A stretch of DNA of 64,000 bases from Chrysochromulina parva (taxonomy: Eukaryota; Haptophyta; Prymnesiales; Chrysochromulinaceae), in contig PJAB01000005.1 of assembly GCA_002887195.1 (NCBI GenBank), positions 1 through 64,000 of the forward strand, given 5' to 3'. Each line of letters starts with the position of its first letter. Position 1 is the first letter of the stretch. The notes under the pieces were generated by a model. The model saw nothing but the letters and a program-made list of their open reading frames with translations, was not told where the DNA came from and made no database searches. The position numbers were made by a program, and so were the translations under genes. This document shows positions 53,901 through 63,337 of the stretch, piece by piece.

Positions 53901-56447
53901 TCAAGCTGTGACGTCGGACCTAGCCAATCCGTGATGAGGCGGAGTTGGCAGGTATCTCCTGCGTGTCTGCTTGCTGAACTTCCACGTCATCGCGAAGGGG
54001 AAGTTGCGTACCCGTCCATACAACGCCACGATGAGTACAATCCATCGACCCCACGTCGACAGATCGTACGTGAACCCGACGCCCGACACGCCAGGCTGCT
54101 TCGAGCCCAGAGAAAGCCCAACGTTGCCAAACGCGGAGCACAACTCAAAGAGGCCACGCCACGCAAAGGATATGGTGTGCCCGCACTGGCTACCCTCAAC
54201 TCCCGGTTCAAACATCTCAGCCATGTACTCTGACCTCCCGTAGACCGGGCAGGTGCCAGAGAGAAGTACCCAGGCAATGGAGAGCAGTGCCATGTCCATC
54301 TCAAGCGTCGGCGCCGTCAGAAAGTCAGCGAGGAAGGAGACCACGGAGCGGACAGGCGGCCAGGCGTGCGCCCAGAAGAGCTCACGGCACGAAACCCTTT
54401 CTTTGCGCGCGAGCCGAAACTCGATCGCCTCATCACTCTCATCCCATGCTCGTCCACCCTCGCGACGAAAGAAGAACGATCTGAGCTCCCTCACCCGCTC
54501 CCTCGTCGGGCTCCTAGATAACGACGCTGCCCTAGTCGACGCGTTCCCGCTCAGCCTATTCGATGAGTTTCCGACGCGAAGGTTGGCCAGAGACACCGCG
54601 ATCGACATGCTGATCCGCCGGGCATTCTCTTCCGGGCTGAGCTTGTGGTTTCCCGTCGGGTCGCCCACCGAATGCTTTCTGCGTTTCCGAGTCCCGCTGA
54701 ACGTATCTCTCACCGAAAGTTTGTGTGGTGTCGGCGCGAGCACCATGCACACGTTGAAGAGAATGATGACGTTCACTTCATACGCATTCAGGTCGACGGT
54801 TTGGAACCCGGAGTGGCGTGCCTGCACGGCCATGTACGCCCCCTGCTGATCGCTGTTGAAGTCGGAGGGTGAGGAGGCATGATAAAAGATGACCTGCAGG
54901 AGGAAGAGAGTGAGCTGCGTCAACAAGAGGGAGGTCGTCTGCTGCTGCGAGAGTAAGCCTGAGTAGAGTCGACGCCCACTCAGGAGCAGATGCTGCGCAT
55001 AGATGCGCCGCCATGAGGTGACAGGGGATACGTAGAAGACGACAGCGATCGCACCCCGGATCACGAGGGGCGACATCAAGTTGCCGGCGAGGACGAGCAG
55101 GGCGAGGACGGTCAGGACGCCGCCCCGGCTCACGTAGGCCATGAGCGAGGATGGCTCGAGGGAGAACCCACAGTTGTTGAACGCGGAGATGGTGAGGAAC
55201 GCCGCGTGGCCTGCGACGTTACAGGGACGCGGCTCTGCCTGGTTGGCCGCGTCCGCGTAGCTGCAAGAGCCGCGCTCGGACTCAGCCAGCACGGCGAACT
55301 CGCCGCAGAGGGCCAAGAAGCCGATGACGTGCACGAGCACAAAGCAGGCAAAGATCAACTGGAGGAGGAGTCGAGTCGACTTGAGCTCGATGAGCCACTC
55401 GGGGATGGGTTCTGTTATGGCGTCGATGGGTGGCACTGGCAGATTGCGCACGGCCACGTTGGGCGTGAAGCGCCGTCGCAGCGCGTTGTAGTGCGCCACC
55501 ATTGGTATGGCCGCGAGCAACCATGGCGATCCGAGTAGGATCAACAACGCAACGACGACCTGGCTGCCCCAGTGGAGGGCGGTGAGATTGAATGGGGTCA
55601 GGCCGGTGCTTGTCACCGCGTTCACGGCGATGAAGAACGCGTCGAAGTAGGCGAGCGGCGTGCGCCCGCTCTCGATCCCAACGAGCACGCCCGCGCCGAT
55701 GCAAGACACCACAACGAAGTACACCAGCACGATCAACTTGTACGGAAGGATGTGCGCGTGCAGATGCAGCTCGTCCATTCGTTGGATGTAGGGGGAGGGC
55801 AACGGATGAGAAATGGAATTGGCCTCGAGAGCGTCCTGTGCTTCCCCGATCGCGTGGGCAACGGTAGCCTTCTCGGGGGTGTCCCATCTCACCCCAGCGG
55901 TCTTGGCTTGGGCCTTGGCTTGAGCGTCTTCAGCGGCGGGCCGAGCATCGGCTGCTGCCTTCGACTTCGAGGTGCGCTCAAACGAGAGGCGCGCCTTGAT
56001 CACTTCGCCGGCAGCAGTTGCCGTCCTTGCCGCTGCTCCCGAGATCTCTCGGGCCCAGCTCTCCATCGGCGACGGCGGCCGCTGGGGCGCTGGCACTGGC
56101 TGCGGGGGGGATGGCTCTGACGCCGGCGTGTCCTGAACCGCCTTGGCGGCCGCGACTTGAGCTACGGCCTTTCCTGTGGCCTGCGTCGCCGCATGGGCTT
56201 CATCTGAACGCGCTGCGACTCGTGTCTCTGGCTTCGCTCTCACCGGTGTAGCCGGTGTAGCCGCCGCCTCGGCGCGGTGGGGAGCCGCAGACGCAGCCCC
56301 TATCTCGATGCGATCCGTCTGTTCGATGGCGCTCTCCAATATTTTGGGTTTGGGTGGCCCCCAATTCATCAGCGTCTCCAGCACATTTTGAACACGTCCT
56401 GCGCTCGGAGGACTCGGAGGCGCTGTCCTGGTCGGATGCATTGGCAT
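53901..56447 (-). CDS. Trk/HKT-family potassium transporter
   Basis: 848 residues from ATG 56447. The first 220 or so residues are an Ala/Lys/Glu/Pro-rich cytosolic tail. The membrane part has paired-helix (M-P-M) repeats with three visible filter segments: AVNAVTSTGLTPFNL, TISAFNNCGFSLEP and SAFGNVGLSLGS, each with the conserved Gly of the K+ filter; the first repeat may use AVTSTG. A long cytosolic loop rich in Arg/Ser (SVRDTFSGTRKRRKHS and following) separates the second and third repeats. The third loop ends in a TM helix with basic RVRNFP, as in Trk proteins. Trk/HKT proteins move K+ or Na+ across the plasma membrane. No intron is seen. Confidence 0.9.
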   Translation of the reverse strand: MPMHPTRTAPPSPPSAGRVQNVLETLMNWGPPKPKILESAIEQTDRIEIGAASAAPHRAEAAATPATPVRAKPETRVAARSDEAHAATQATGKAVAQVAAAKAVQDTPASEPSPPQPVPAPQRPPSPMESWAREISGAAARTATAAGEVIKARLSFERTSKSKAAADARPAAEDAQAKAQAKTAGVRWDTPEKATVAHAIGEAQDALEANSISHPLPSPYIQRMDELHLHAHILPYKLIVLVYFVVVSCIGAGVLVGIESGRTPLAYFDAFFIAVNAVTSTGLTPFNLTALHWGSQVVVALLILLGSPWLLAAIPMVAHYNALRRRFTPNVAVRNLPVPPIDAITEPIPEWLIELKSTRLLLQLIFACFVLVHVIGFLALCGEFAVLAESERGSCSYADAANQAEPRPCNVAGHAAFLTISAFNNCGFSLEPSSLMAYVSRGGVLTVLALLVLAGNLMSPLVIRGAIAVVFYVSPVTSWRRIYAQHLLLSGRRLYSGLLSQQQTTSLLLTQLTLFLLQVIFYHASSPSDFNSDQQGAYMAVQARHSGFQTVDLNAYEVNVIILFNVCMVLAPTPHKLSVRDTFSGTRKRRKHSVGDPTGNHKLSPEENARRISMSIAVSLANLRVGNSSNRLSGNASTRAASLSRSPTRERVRELRSFFFRREGGRAWDESDEAIEFRLARKERVSCRELFWAHAWPPVRSVVSFLADFLTAPTLEMDMALLSIAWVLLSGTCPVYGRSEYMAEMFEPGVEGSQCGHTISFAWRGLFELCSAFGNVGLSLGSKQPGVSGVGFTYDLSTWGRWIVLIVALYGRVRNFPFAMTWKFSKQTRRRYLPTPPHHGLARSDVTA

Positions 56448-56723
56448 GCACACGCTCCCGCTAAGTGCGCCGACGGGGCTGGACAGCGTCAGCGGGTGGT
56501 GCTTTCAGCCGAAGCTTTTGCATCGCCCAAAGATCTCCTTTTCGCACCCTTGGACAAGTTTCGTCTTCAAATTCCCTCGTGTAGGGAATCGACCGACCAC
56601 GGAGGTCCTCTCGTCCCCGTGTATGTCAACTACCGAAACACATTCTTGCGGCATCCTGTGAAGATTTATTTGAGTATGAATATTGGATATTGAGTTTGGT
56701 CTGTGCGTGTTGGTGTGTTGTGA

Positions 56724-59160
56724 ATGATTAGGAACTGGCGACCACGCGCCCCGAGAATGGCGGCGGCGGTCCAGGCGGCGGCGGTCCAAGTCCCAGCCTT
56801 TCGGCGCGGAGAGATCGTCGAATGCTTCTACCGCATGGGCTGCGACGACGGTGGCTACTTTCCGGTCGCGACGATCTCGGCCGGCACGCTGCGCCCACGA
56901 TTCGGCCGTACCGATGGTTGGATGACAGCGCGCGTAGACGAGGACTGGCCGCCGCCCCCGCCCGCGCCTGGAATCCCGCCGCCGGGCACGGCGTCGCGCA
57001 TCCGCGTGCGCCACATGCACCCGTTCTGGAGCAACCGGCGCGGCGAGCGCCTTGACCCATTTGAGGACCGGGACATGGTCGTCTTCATGCTGCCCTCCGA
57101 CGTGCGCCGGCCCGGTCAGGGATACCAGCCGGCGCTCTCGCTGCTGGTCATGCGCTGGGGCGGTGAGCAGACCCAATTCAACGTCGAGCAGTGGGGCGCG
57201 GCCAGCGCCTCCGTCTCCGACACATACGTCGAGGCCGTGCTCGACCAGACGCTCTACCAGCGGCTAGGGCCTAATTACGAGGTCATCTCGGCGTTCATCG
57301 AGAGCGGAGCGGACATGCTCAAGCTGCAGCCGAGCGCTGTCGTGCAGCTCATGCACGGCCGCCATCTGTGCGCGCTCTACTTCCTCTGGCCGGTGATGGC
57401 GCAGGACGGTGGCGACATCGAGCAGAGTGGCATGGTCAACCAGAGCGCCTACTTCAGCACGCTGAGAGCGTTCGAGGCCGCGGGCGTGCCGACGCGCTTC
57501 CCGCACGCGTCGCATCTGTATGAGACGCTGCTCGCCAAGGACTGGCAGGCCTCGCTCTGCCTCTTCCCGCGGCTGCGCATCCCACCGACGGTCATCGTCA
57601 ACCGGGCGGCGGTCGTGCGCTCCCCGCGCACCGCTGCCACGCATGTACTCGAAGCGCTCAGCCAGTGCCGCAGCATGCGTTACGAGAGCGACAGCGCGGA
57701 GCCCGACTGCCTGCGGCCGATGGAGGGCGAGATCCGCAAAGGCGTCGTCAAGCTCGGCTTCGCGTGGGAGGCGGCCCACGTACGCATCTTCCGGGAGGCT
57801 GCCTCTGATGGCCTCTGATGGCCTCTGATGGCCTCTGAGTGCCTCTGAGTGCCTCTGAGTGCCTCTGAGTGCCTCTAATTGCCTCTGATGGCCTCTGAGT
57901 GCCTCTGAGTGCCTCTGAGTGCCTCTGATGGCCTCTGATGGCCTCTGATGGCCTCTGAGTGCCTCTGAGTGCCTCTGATGGCCTCTGATGGCCTCTGAGT
58001 GCCTCTGAGTGCCTCTGATGGCCTCTGATGGCCTCTGAGTGCCTCTGATGGCCTCTGATGGCCTCTGATGGCCTCTGATGGGCCTCTGAGTGCCTCTGAT
58101 GGCCTCTGAGTGCCTCCGAGTGCCTCTGATGGCCTCTGATGGCCTCTGATGGCCTCTGAGCACCTGCGAGTGCCTCCCTAATTAGGTACGCATCTTCCGG
58201 GGGGAAGCACAGCTCGCCGAGGCCATGCAAGGACTGGTCACCACCCAGGGTGTCGAGTCCACCGCAATCCTCGTGCAGGACTTTTGCAAGAACCACTTTG
58301 AGCTACGCTGCTTCGTGGTCAACGGGCGCATCGAACACCTGATCTATTCCACCTTCGAGCGGGTGGATCCGGACGGCTACCTACGCGACTTTGTAAAGCT
58401 CGAGCGATCTGCCGCAATCGCGACCTGGTTCGCGAACGATAGCGTCGCTATGGAGGATGCGGAGCGGAAGGCGAGCCGGCTCGTGCGCCACTGGCTCACG
58501 TGGCTACGCTGCCGCAGCGCCGAGCCAACGGTCGCGTTTCGATGCGACCTTCTCATCACGCGCGCCGGGCCTGGCAAGGCTGAGGTGAGGGCCATCTGAT
58601 TGCCATCTGATTGGGTCTGATTGCATCTGATCGACAAGTAGGTGATTGTGTCTGATTGCGTCTGATTGGGTCTGATAGCATCTTGTCGACACGGAGTGTA
58701 CCCTTCATCAGGTCAGGGCCATCTGATTGCGTCTGATTGCATCTGATTGCATCTGATTGCGTCTGATTGCATCTGATTGCGTCTGATCGACACGGAGTGT
58801 CCCCTTCATCAGGTGCACACTCTGGAGCTCACGGAGATGGGCTTCTCGATGCTCGCGTGGCCCGAGGGGCCACACACGGTCTTCAACGCGCTCATCGACT
58901 CCTTCTTCGCCGACATCGAGCCCACCGCGGCCGACCAGAGCTTCCTGGCCGCCTCACCGAGTGCCCGGAGCGACGCGCCGCGCACCTTCGGGGGAATCGG
59001 CGGGCACGAAAGCAGCCCCGCCAGTGAGGTCTCGCCGATCCCGGAAGGGAAGGGCAAGGGCGGAAAGCCGAAGAAGCGCCATAAGAAGGGCGGCGGCGGC
59101 GGCGGCAAGGATGGCGGCAGCGGTAGCGGCGTCGCGGACGGCGGAATGAGCAGCTCGTAA
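56724..59160 (+). CDS. ATP-grasp-like protein (three exons)
   Basis: Exons 56724-57779, 58186-58584 and 58813-59160 join at phase 0 to give 600 residues. The N-terminal part has a small barrel-like segment (RRGEIVECFYRMGCDDGGY) and a Pro run. The core suggests an ATP-grasp fold: TVIVNRAAVVRSPRTAATHVL, then VVKLGFAWEAAHVRIF, then ILVQDFCKNHFELRCFVVNG, then VAFRCDLLI and EVHTLELTEMGFSM as the metal-binding end. No substrate can be named. The C-terminus is a Gly/Lys-rich tail (PKKRHKKGGGGG) that may be a nuclear signal. Both introns are unusual and described separately; their junctions fall inside the fold, so splicing is needed for function. Confidence 0.65.
57780..58185 (+). other. intron 1 of the ATP-grasp-like gene: minisatellite introner
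   Basis: 406 bp, GT...TTAG, phase 0. The 16 bases GTACGCATCTTCCGGG at 57780-57795 recur perfectly at 58186-58201, the first bases of exon 2. The interior is about 35 units of GCCTCTGATG or GCCTCTGAGT (10 bp), ending GAGTGCCTCCCTAATTAG. Confidence 0.95.
58585..58812 (+). other. intron 2 of the ATP-grasp-like gene: tandem composite introner
   Basis: 228 bp, phase 0, of three head-to-tail GT...AG units: 58585-58641, 58642-58711 and 58712-58812. Units one and three start GTGAGGGCCATCTGATTG and GTCAGGGCCATCTGATTG; units two and three end CCCTTCATCAG. The interior is TCTGATTGCA-type decamers. Only removal of the whole stretch keeps the frame (KAE-VHTLEL). Confidence 0.9.
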
Positions 59161-59376
59161 AATGATCTTTTATGTCCCGGGTCCCGGCGCGATGGCAGGT
59201 GCGACCGCACGTCCACACCCGGACGGAAACCATACCATGCGTGAGTGTTTTTGGGTTCGGAGCGCGATCGGTGTGAAACATTTCGTGAGAAAAAAACGGT
59301 TTCACAGCCAATGTTTATAATTTGACACCCAAGACACCGGCCGGGCGCACATAATTCCTATACGTGTTGGCGACGA

Positions 59377-62181
59377 ATGCCGAACTCAATCGACTACATC
59401 AAAAGAGGGCGCGGTTGGCGTGGCCGCGGCCGTGGCCGCGGTCGCGGCGGCCGCGCGAGCCACGCCGAGTGGACCTCATCGGGTGGCATGGCCGGGAGCG
59501 CCGTCTTTGCCGGCGCGGCGGCCAGCTTGGCCGGCGCGGCAGGTGGCAGCATCCCTGCGCAAGTGCCGAGCGAGGAGGCTATCGACGCGTCCCTCACGCT
59601 TCCTGAGCTGCGGAACCACGAGGCGGCCATCCTCACGGCGACGCGCGCGGGCGAGGACGCGCTCGCCCGGCTGCAGACGCTCTACAAGAAGGTGCGCGCC
59701 AAGATGTACCGCGACCACAAGCTCGCAGTGATCGCCGAGGACAATGCGAAGCTGCAGCAGTTCCAGGGCGGCTGCCCGAAGCCTAAGGAGGCGTCCCTCG
59801 CGAGCAAGGAGGAGCTCGACCGGCAGGCCGACTGCCTCCAGAAGGAGTCGAGCATGATCGACAATTCAGATATCGGCCTTCAGATGCGCCGCCACCTCCA
59901 GCTGCCGGTGGCGCCGCTGCCGGCGGGCGCGGTGTGCGCGCCCTTCCGGCAGGTGGACATGTCGCAGCTCTCGCTCCGCACGCGCACGTGCCTCGGCCGG
60001 GCGGGTGACGCGCGCTGGACCGCGGAGGGTCTCGTCGACGCACCACCAGCGACGATCGACGGCGCTGCGCCGGGGCTTGAAGGTCCAGCGGCGAAGCTCG
60101 ACGGCGCGCGTGCCTTGCCCACGCTGGGCGGTGGTGCCGGGATCGGGGCCTACAATGGCTCGTCATCCGCCTCCCCGTCGGCGAGCGAGTGCGGTCGGCG
60201 CTGGGTCGGCACCGCAGAGACCCGTTGCCTCCTCGGCAGCAAGAATCTGGTCTTCTTCGGTAACTCGGTGGTACGTCGCCAGATGTACACCCTGCTCGAT
60301 CTGCTCGCTGGGCCAGCGGCGCACCGGCAGCTGACCAATTTCACGGACGTCGAGGTGCCCACCTTCAAGGACGCGAGCGCGCTCGCGCGCTCGTGGATCT
60401 GGGACCAAGACAACATGACCCGCGGCTACCACGCGTCGCAGCTCTTCACAGTTGACCTGACCACCGGCGAGCACCGCTTCTCGATGCCGCACACCGAGCC
60501 GATCTGTGGGCTCAAGGACTCGCACTCGGTTTTCAACCCGGGCCGGCTGCATCAGTGGCGCGATCCCGGCGGCGGCGGCGGCTCTGAGCCCATATTAGGC
60601 AACTGGCGTAGTACAAAATGGGCCGGGCGGGAGTGGCGCCCCTTAGTCTCCTTCCGGCTGCTCGTGCCGGCGGAGGAGCTGGCCGCGATGCAGATGCAGC
60701 ACGCAGGCAAGGCGGCGATGCAGTGCGGGCTGCGCACGCTCTCCTGGGCGGGCTCCCACCCCGACGGCGTCCTGTACGTGCCTCCGGGCGCCGAAGGCAT
60801 CGCGGGCGGCGCTGCGCTGCTCGCCAGCACGGCTCCAGGAACGACCGAAAGGCGGCGCCGCCGGCGCGGCGGTGGAGGCGGCGGAGGCGGTGGAGGCGGT
60901 GGAGGCGGCGCTGGCGCCACGGCGGCTGAGGGGCTCGGTAGCGGCCTAGCGACCCGCGTGCGCGCGCGCCTCTTACGTGAGCTCGAGGCCTTCTTCTCGA
61001 CGCCCGAGTGGAAGCAGAAGCTCGGAGAGCCGCGCCATTGGATGGCCAACGTCTCCGTCCACTATGAAGAGGAGCCTGCGGATCGCTACGCGGACGCGGG
61101 CGCGGGCAGCGTGGGCAGCGCCCTTAGCGCCCTTGCCGGCGGCCTACGCAGGCGCCGCCGGCAGGTGTTTTCGTCGACGGAGCCCAACGCCTGGCTCTAC
61201 TTTCCCACTTATCACGGCGAGCGCGAGTCCTTCAACGGCTTCTGCGAGGACAAGGCGTGTGAGTGCACCGGCAAGATCGCCTCCTGCGCTCGCCACCCCG
61301 AGTGCCGCGGCAGACACGTGTGCAAGCCGTTTGCGCCTGGCTCGGCGATTTGGGTCGAGGCGGCGCGTGCGTTCCAAGCAGCCCTGGGTGAGAAGAGCAA
61401 GTTGCTCGGGTACGGCATCAGCCGGCCGAAGCTCACGCCGTTTTACGACGACTGCTGGGCCTTCCGGGGGCGCTGCCAGGGCCACCGTCCGTGCCGCGAG
61501 CCCGTTGACCAGGCATGGACGTGCCGCGCGACGGCGATGCTTTGCGTTGGACGCACATGGGCCGATGCGCTCGCGTCCGCCAAAAGTTGGATCCCCGCAG
61601 GCCACCCATCCATGTCGATGCTCTACTTGTACGATGGGCAGACATCCGAACTGCTCGACGAGACCTTCCGCACGTGGGGCCCACAGGTGGGCGGCCTCAA
61701 TGTGGACCCAGCAGCCCCGCATGCAAGTGCTCACCACGGCGCCCCCCCCCCTTCCCCACAGTCCGTCGGCTACGGCGCCGACGCCATCATCTTTGGACCG
61801 CAGTTTGGAGCCTTCCACGGCGCGTCCGCATGGAGGAGCACGCTCGGCGGCATGCGTGCGGCTCTGCGCACTTCAGATGCATGCCTCGGCCGACGCACGC
61901 TCACCATCTTCCGCTCGCCCGCGTTCAACTTCGACCCGGTCAACACCTTCCGGCAGCAGGCGGCCTTTTCGCGCCACATGCGCCCTCTCGTCGAGGAGGC
62001 GGGTATGGTGTACGTCGACAACTACCCTGCCACCTACGATGCTGTCTTCCAGCAGACGCCGCATGCGATCAAGTTTGCCAAGAATTCGGCATTCCACTAC
62101 CTCAACGCGGGGCGCTACCTGATGGCGCAGATTCTGCTCCATGCCATCCGGCTGCTCGCGCCCGCCGCGCGCCTCCAGTGA
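59377..62181 (+). CDS. SGNH / PC-esterase-like protein with poly-Gly insert
   Basis: 934 residues, ATG at 59377. The N-terminus is an RGRG-rich tract (RGRGWRGRGRGRGRGG), then a helical segment. The hydrolase region starts with NLVFFGNSVVRRQMYTLLDLL, a variant of the GDSxxR/GNSxxR block I motif of SGNH and PC-esterase proteins (TBL, NXPE). The end carries FHYLNAGRYLMAQILL, which fits the block with catalytic His. Cys-rich stretches (DKACECTGKIASCARHPEC) lie between. A Gly homopolymer (about 60870-60910) sits in a loop after TERRRRRR. Known members acylate or deacylate glycans at the cell surface or Golgi. Asp of the catalytic dyad is not obvious. The RG tract is unexpected for a secreted enzyme. 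Confidence 0.6.
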   Translation: MPNSIDYIKRGRGWRGRGRGRGRGGRASHAEWTSSGGMAGSAVFAGAAASLAGAAGGSIPAQVPSEEAIDASLTLPELRNHEAAILTATRAGEDALARLQTLYKKVRAKMYRDHKLAVIAEDNAKLQQFQGGCPKPKEASLASKEELDRQADCLQKESSMIDNSDIGLQMRRHLQLPVAPLPAGAVCAPFRQVDMSQLSLRTRTCLGRAGDARWTAEGLVDAPPATIDGAAPGLEGPAAKLDGARALPTLGGGAGIGAYNGSSSASPSASECGRRWVGTAETRCLLGSKNLVFFGNSVVRRQMYTLLDLLAGPAAHRQLTNFTDVEVPTFKDASALARSWIWDQDNMTRGYHASQLFTVDLTTGEHRFSMPHTEPICGLKDSHSVFNPGRLHQWRDPGGGGGSEPILGNWRSTKWAGREWRPLVSFRLLVPAEELAAMQMQHAGKAAMQCGLRTLSWAGSHPDGVLYVPPGAEGIAGGAALLASTAPGTTERRRRRRGGGGGGGGGGGGGGAGATAAEGLGSGLATRVRARLLRELEAFFSTPEWKQKLGEPRHWMANVSVHYEEEPADRYADAGAGSVGSALSALAGGLRRRRRQVFSSTEPNAWLYFPTYHGERESFNGFCEDKACECTGKIASCARHPECRGRHVCKPFAPGSAIWVEAARAFQAALGEKSKLLGYGISRPKLTPFYDDCWAFRGRCQGHRPCREPVDQAWTCRATAMLCVGRTWADALASAKSWIPAGHPSMSMLYLYDGQTSELLDETFRTWGPQVGGLNVDPAAPHASAHHGAPPPSPQSVGYGADAIIFGPQFGAFHGASAWRSTLGGMRAALRTSDACLGRRTLTIFRSPAFNFDPVNTFRQQAAFSRHMRPLVEEAGMVYVDNYPATYDAVFQQTPHAIKFAKNSAFHYLNAGRYLMAQILLHAIRLLAPAARLQ

Positions 62182-62234
62182 CGAAACTCTCAGGGGAACC
62201 ACTGCCTCCAGTGACGAAACTCAGGGGAACCACT
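62171..62234 (+). repeat. direct duplication at the 3' end of the SGNH-like gene
   Basis: GCCTCCAGTGACGAAACTC(TC)AGGGGAACCACT occurs twice in a row. The first copy contains the gene's stop codon (CAG-TGA); the second is in the 3' flank. Confidence 0.85.
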
Positions 62235-62602
62235 CGAGGCCACCGAAGGCCGCGGGGCTATTCTTACACGGCCGCGTAGCTCTTGTGCTGGAGCTGCTGC
62301 GCGCAAGCCGAACACGACATGGGAAGCACGACCTTTGGCCCGATTTGTGAGATGTCCGTCCGCCGCGCAGAGTCCGTGAGCAGAGTCGCAGCCTCCACGC
62401 TCAGCAGAGGAACTGCGGTCTGCGCACTCGGAGCTGCGCACTGCGGTCTTGCAAGCGCTCCGCGGCGCGCGGGGCCCCGCCGGCGGCGCGCGGTCGCCGG
62501 TGCCGCGGGACCCTTCCACGGGACCCGCTATCGTGCGTTTTTTAAGAGACAGGGTCGCAAACAGACTTTTCCAGATAAAAGCAACGATTTTCGCGGACGC
62601 GC
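62182..62602. other. convergent intergenic region
   Basis: It separates the SGNH-like stop from the 3' end of the roadblock gene. No gene is supported. Confidence 0.4.
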
Positions 62603-63337
62603 TCACAAGACGGTGCCAGCCGCCGCTCGCAGCACGGAGCGCGCGGCGCTTGTCACCGGCGCGTCGGTCGCATCCGTCACCGTCTCGGGCGACGGGTCCT
62701 GGAACACGCAGATGGCAAAGGCGCCATTTGCCTCCAAGCACATGAGCAGCTCATACTTGCGCGTGCGCACGCAGAGCATCTGCAGCTCGTCACCCTCGTG
62801 CACCGCGGCGCAGCTCTTGGCGCGCTGCAGCAGCGAGAGCGTCGGGCCGGCAAGCTTGGCCGCCTCCTCGAGCGGCATCGTCGCGCGCACGATCAGGCCG
62901 TCCTTGTCGACGATGAGCACGCCGAACACGCCGTGCACGAACGAGAGGCGCTGCATCGTCTCGTCGATCAGCCCGTGCGTATCAATGTCAATCTCCTCGT
63001 CGACGACCCCGCTCGACGCGCCCAGGCCCACCGAGGCGGATGAGCGGTTGAGCATGGGCGACTCAGGCTCGCCCGGGAAGTCGTACGGCACATCGTGGCC
63101 GTAGCCTTTGGCGTCAGCCGCAGGCGGCGTGAAATCATCGAAATCGCCGCCGGCAGCGAGCGGATCGGCATCAGCGTCATCCGCCAATCCATCGTAGGTG
63201 CCGGACACGTATGTGTCTGCCAGCGGAGGCTCCTCGATGCCGATCCCAGGCATCGTCAGGGGCGCGTCGAATTCGTCTCCCATGTTCGGAGTCTGATCCA
63301 CGCGTGGCAAGGCGTCCTCATCGTCTCCGAACTCCAT
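62603..63337 (-). CDS. roadblock/LC7-domain protein with acidic N-terminal extension
   Basis: 244 residues, ATG at 63337. The first 110 residues are acidic and disordered (Asp/Glu/Gly/Pro). The remaining 120 or so form a roadblock/LC7 fold: DETMQRLSFVHGVFGVLIVDKDGLIVRAT and then ELQMLCVRTRKYELLMC and AICVFQDP, the alternating helix-strand-strand order of DYNLRB-type light chains. Usual members are only about 100 residues. They dimerise in dynein intermediate-chain complexes or in GTPase regulators (Ragulator-like, MglB-like). Haptophytes have flagella, so a dynein role is plausible, but the extension is not typical. Confidence 0.8.
   Translation of the reverse strand: MEFGDDEDALPRVDQTPNMGDEFDAPLTMPGIGIEEPPLADTYVSGTYDGLADDADADPLAAGGDFDDFTPPAADAKGYGHDVPYDFPGEPESPMLNRSSASVGLGASSGVVDEEIDIDTHGLIDETMQRLSFVHGVFGVLIVDKDGLIVRATMPLEEAAKLAGPTLSLLQRAKSCAAVHEGDELQMLCVRTRKYELLMCLEANGAFAICVFQDPSPETVTDATDAPVTSAARSVLRAAAGTVL

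Noticed and set aside
57840..58160. CRISPR-like array.
   Set aside because: The 10-bp units have no spacers and lie inside an intron of a nuclear gene.
57264..58296. Minus-strand frames rich in HQRPSEAIRG repeats, looking like a repeat protein.
   Set aside because: They are translation of the decamer minisatellite intron and the antisense of exons 1-2; decamer arrays are naturally open in several frames.
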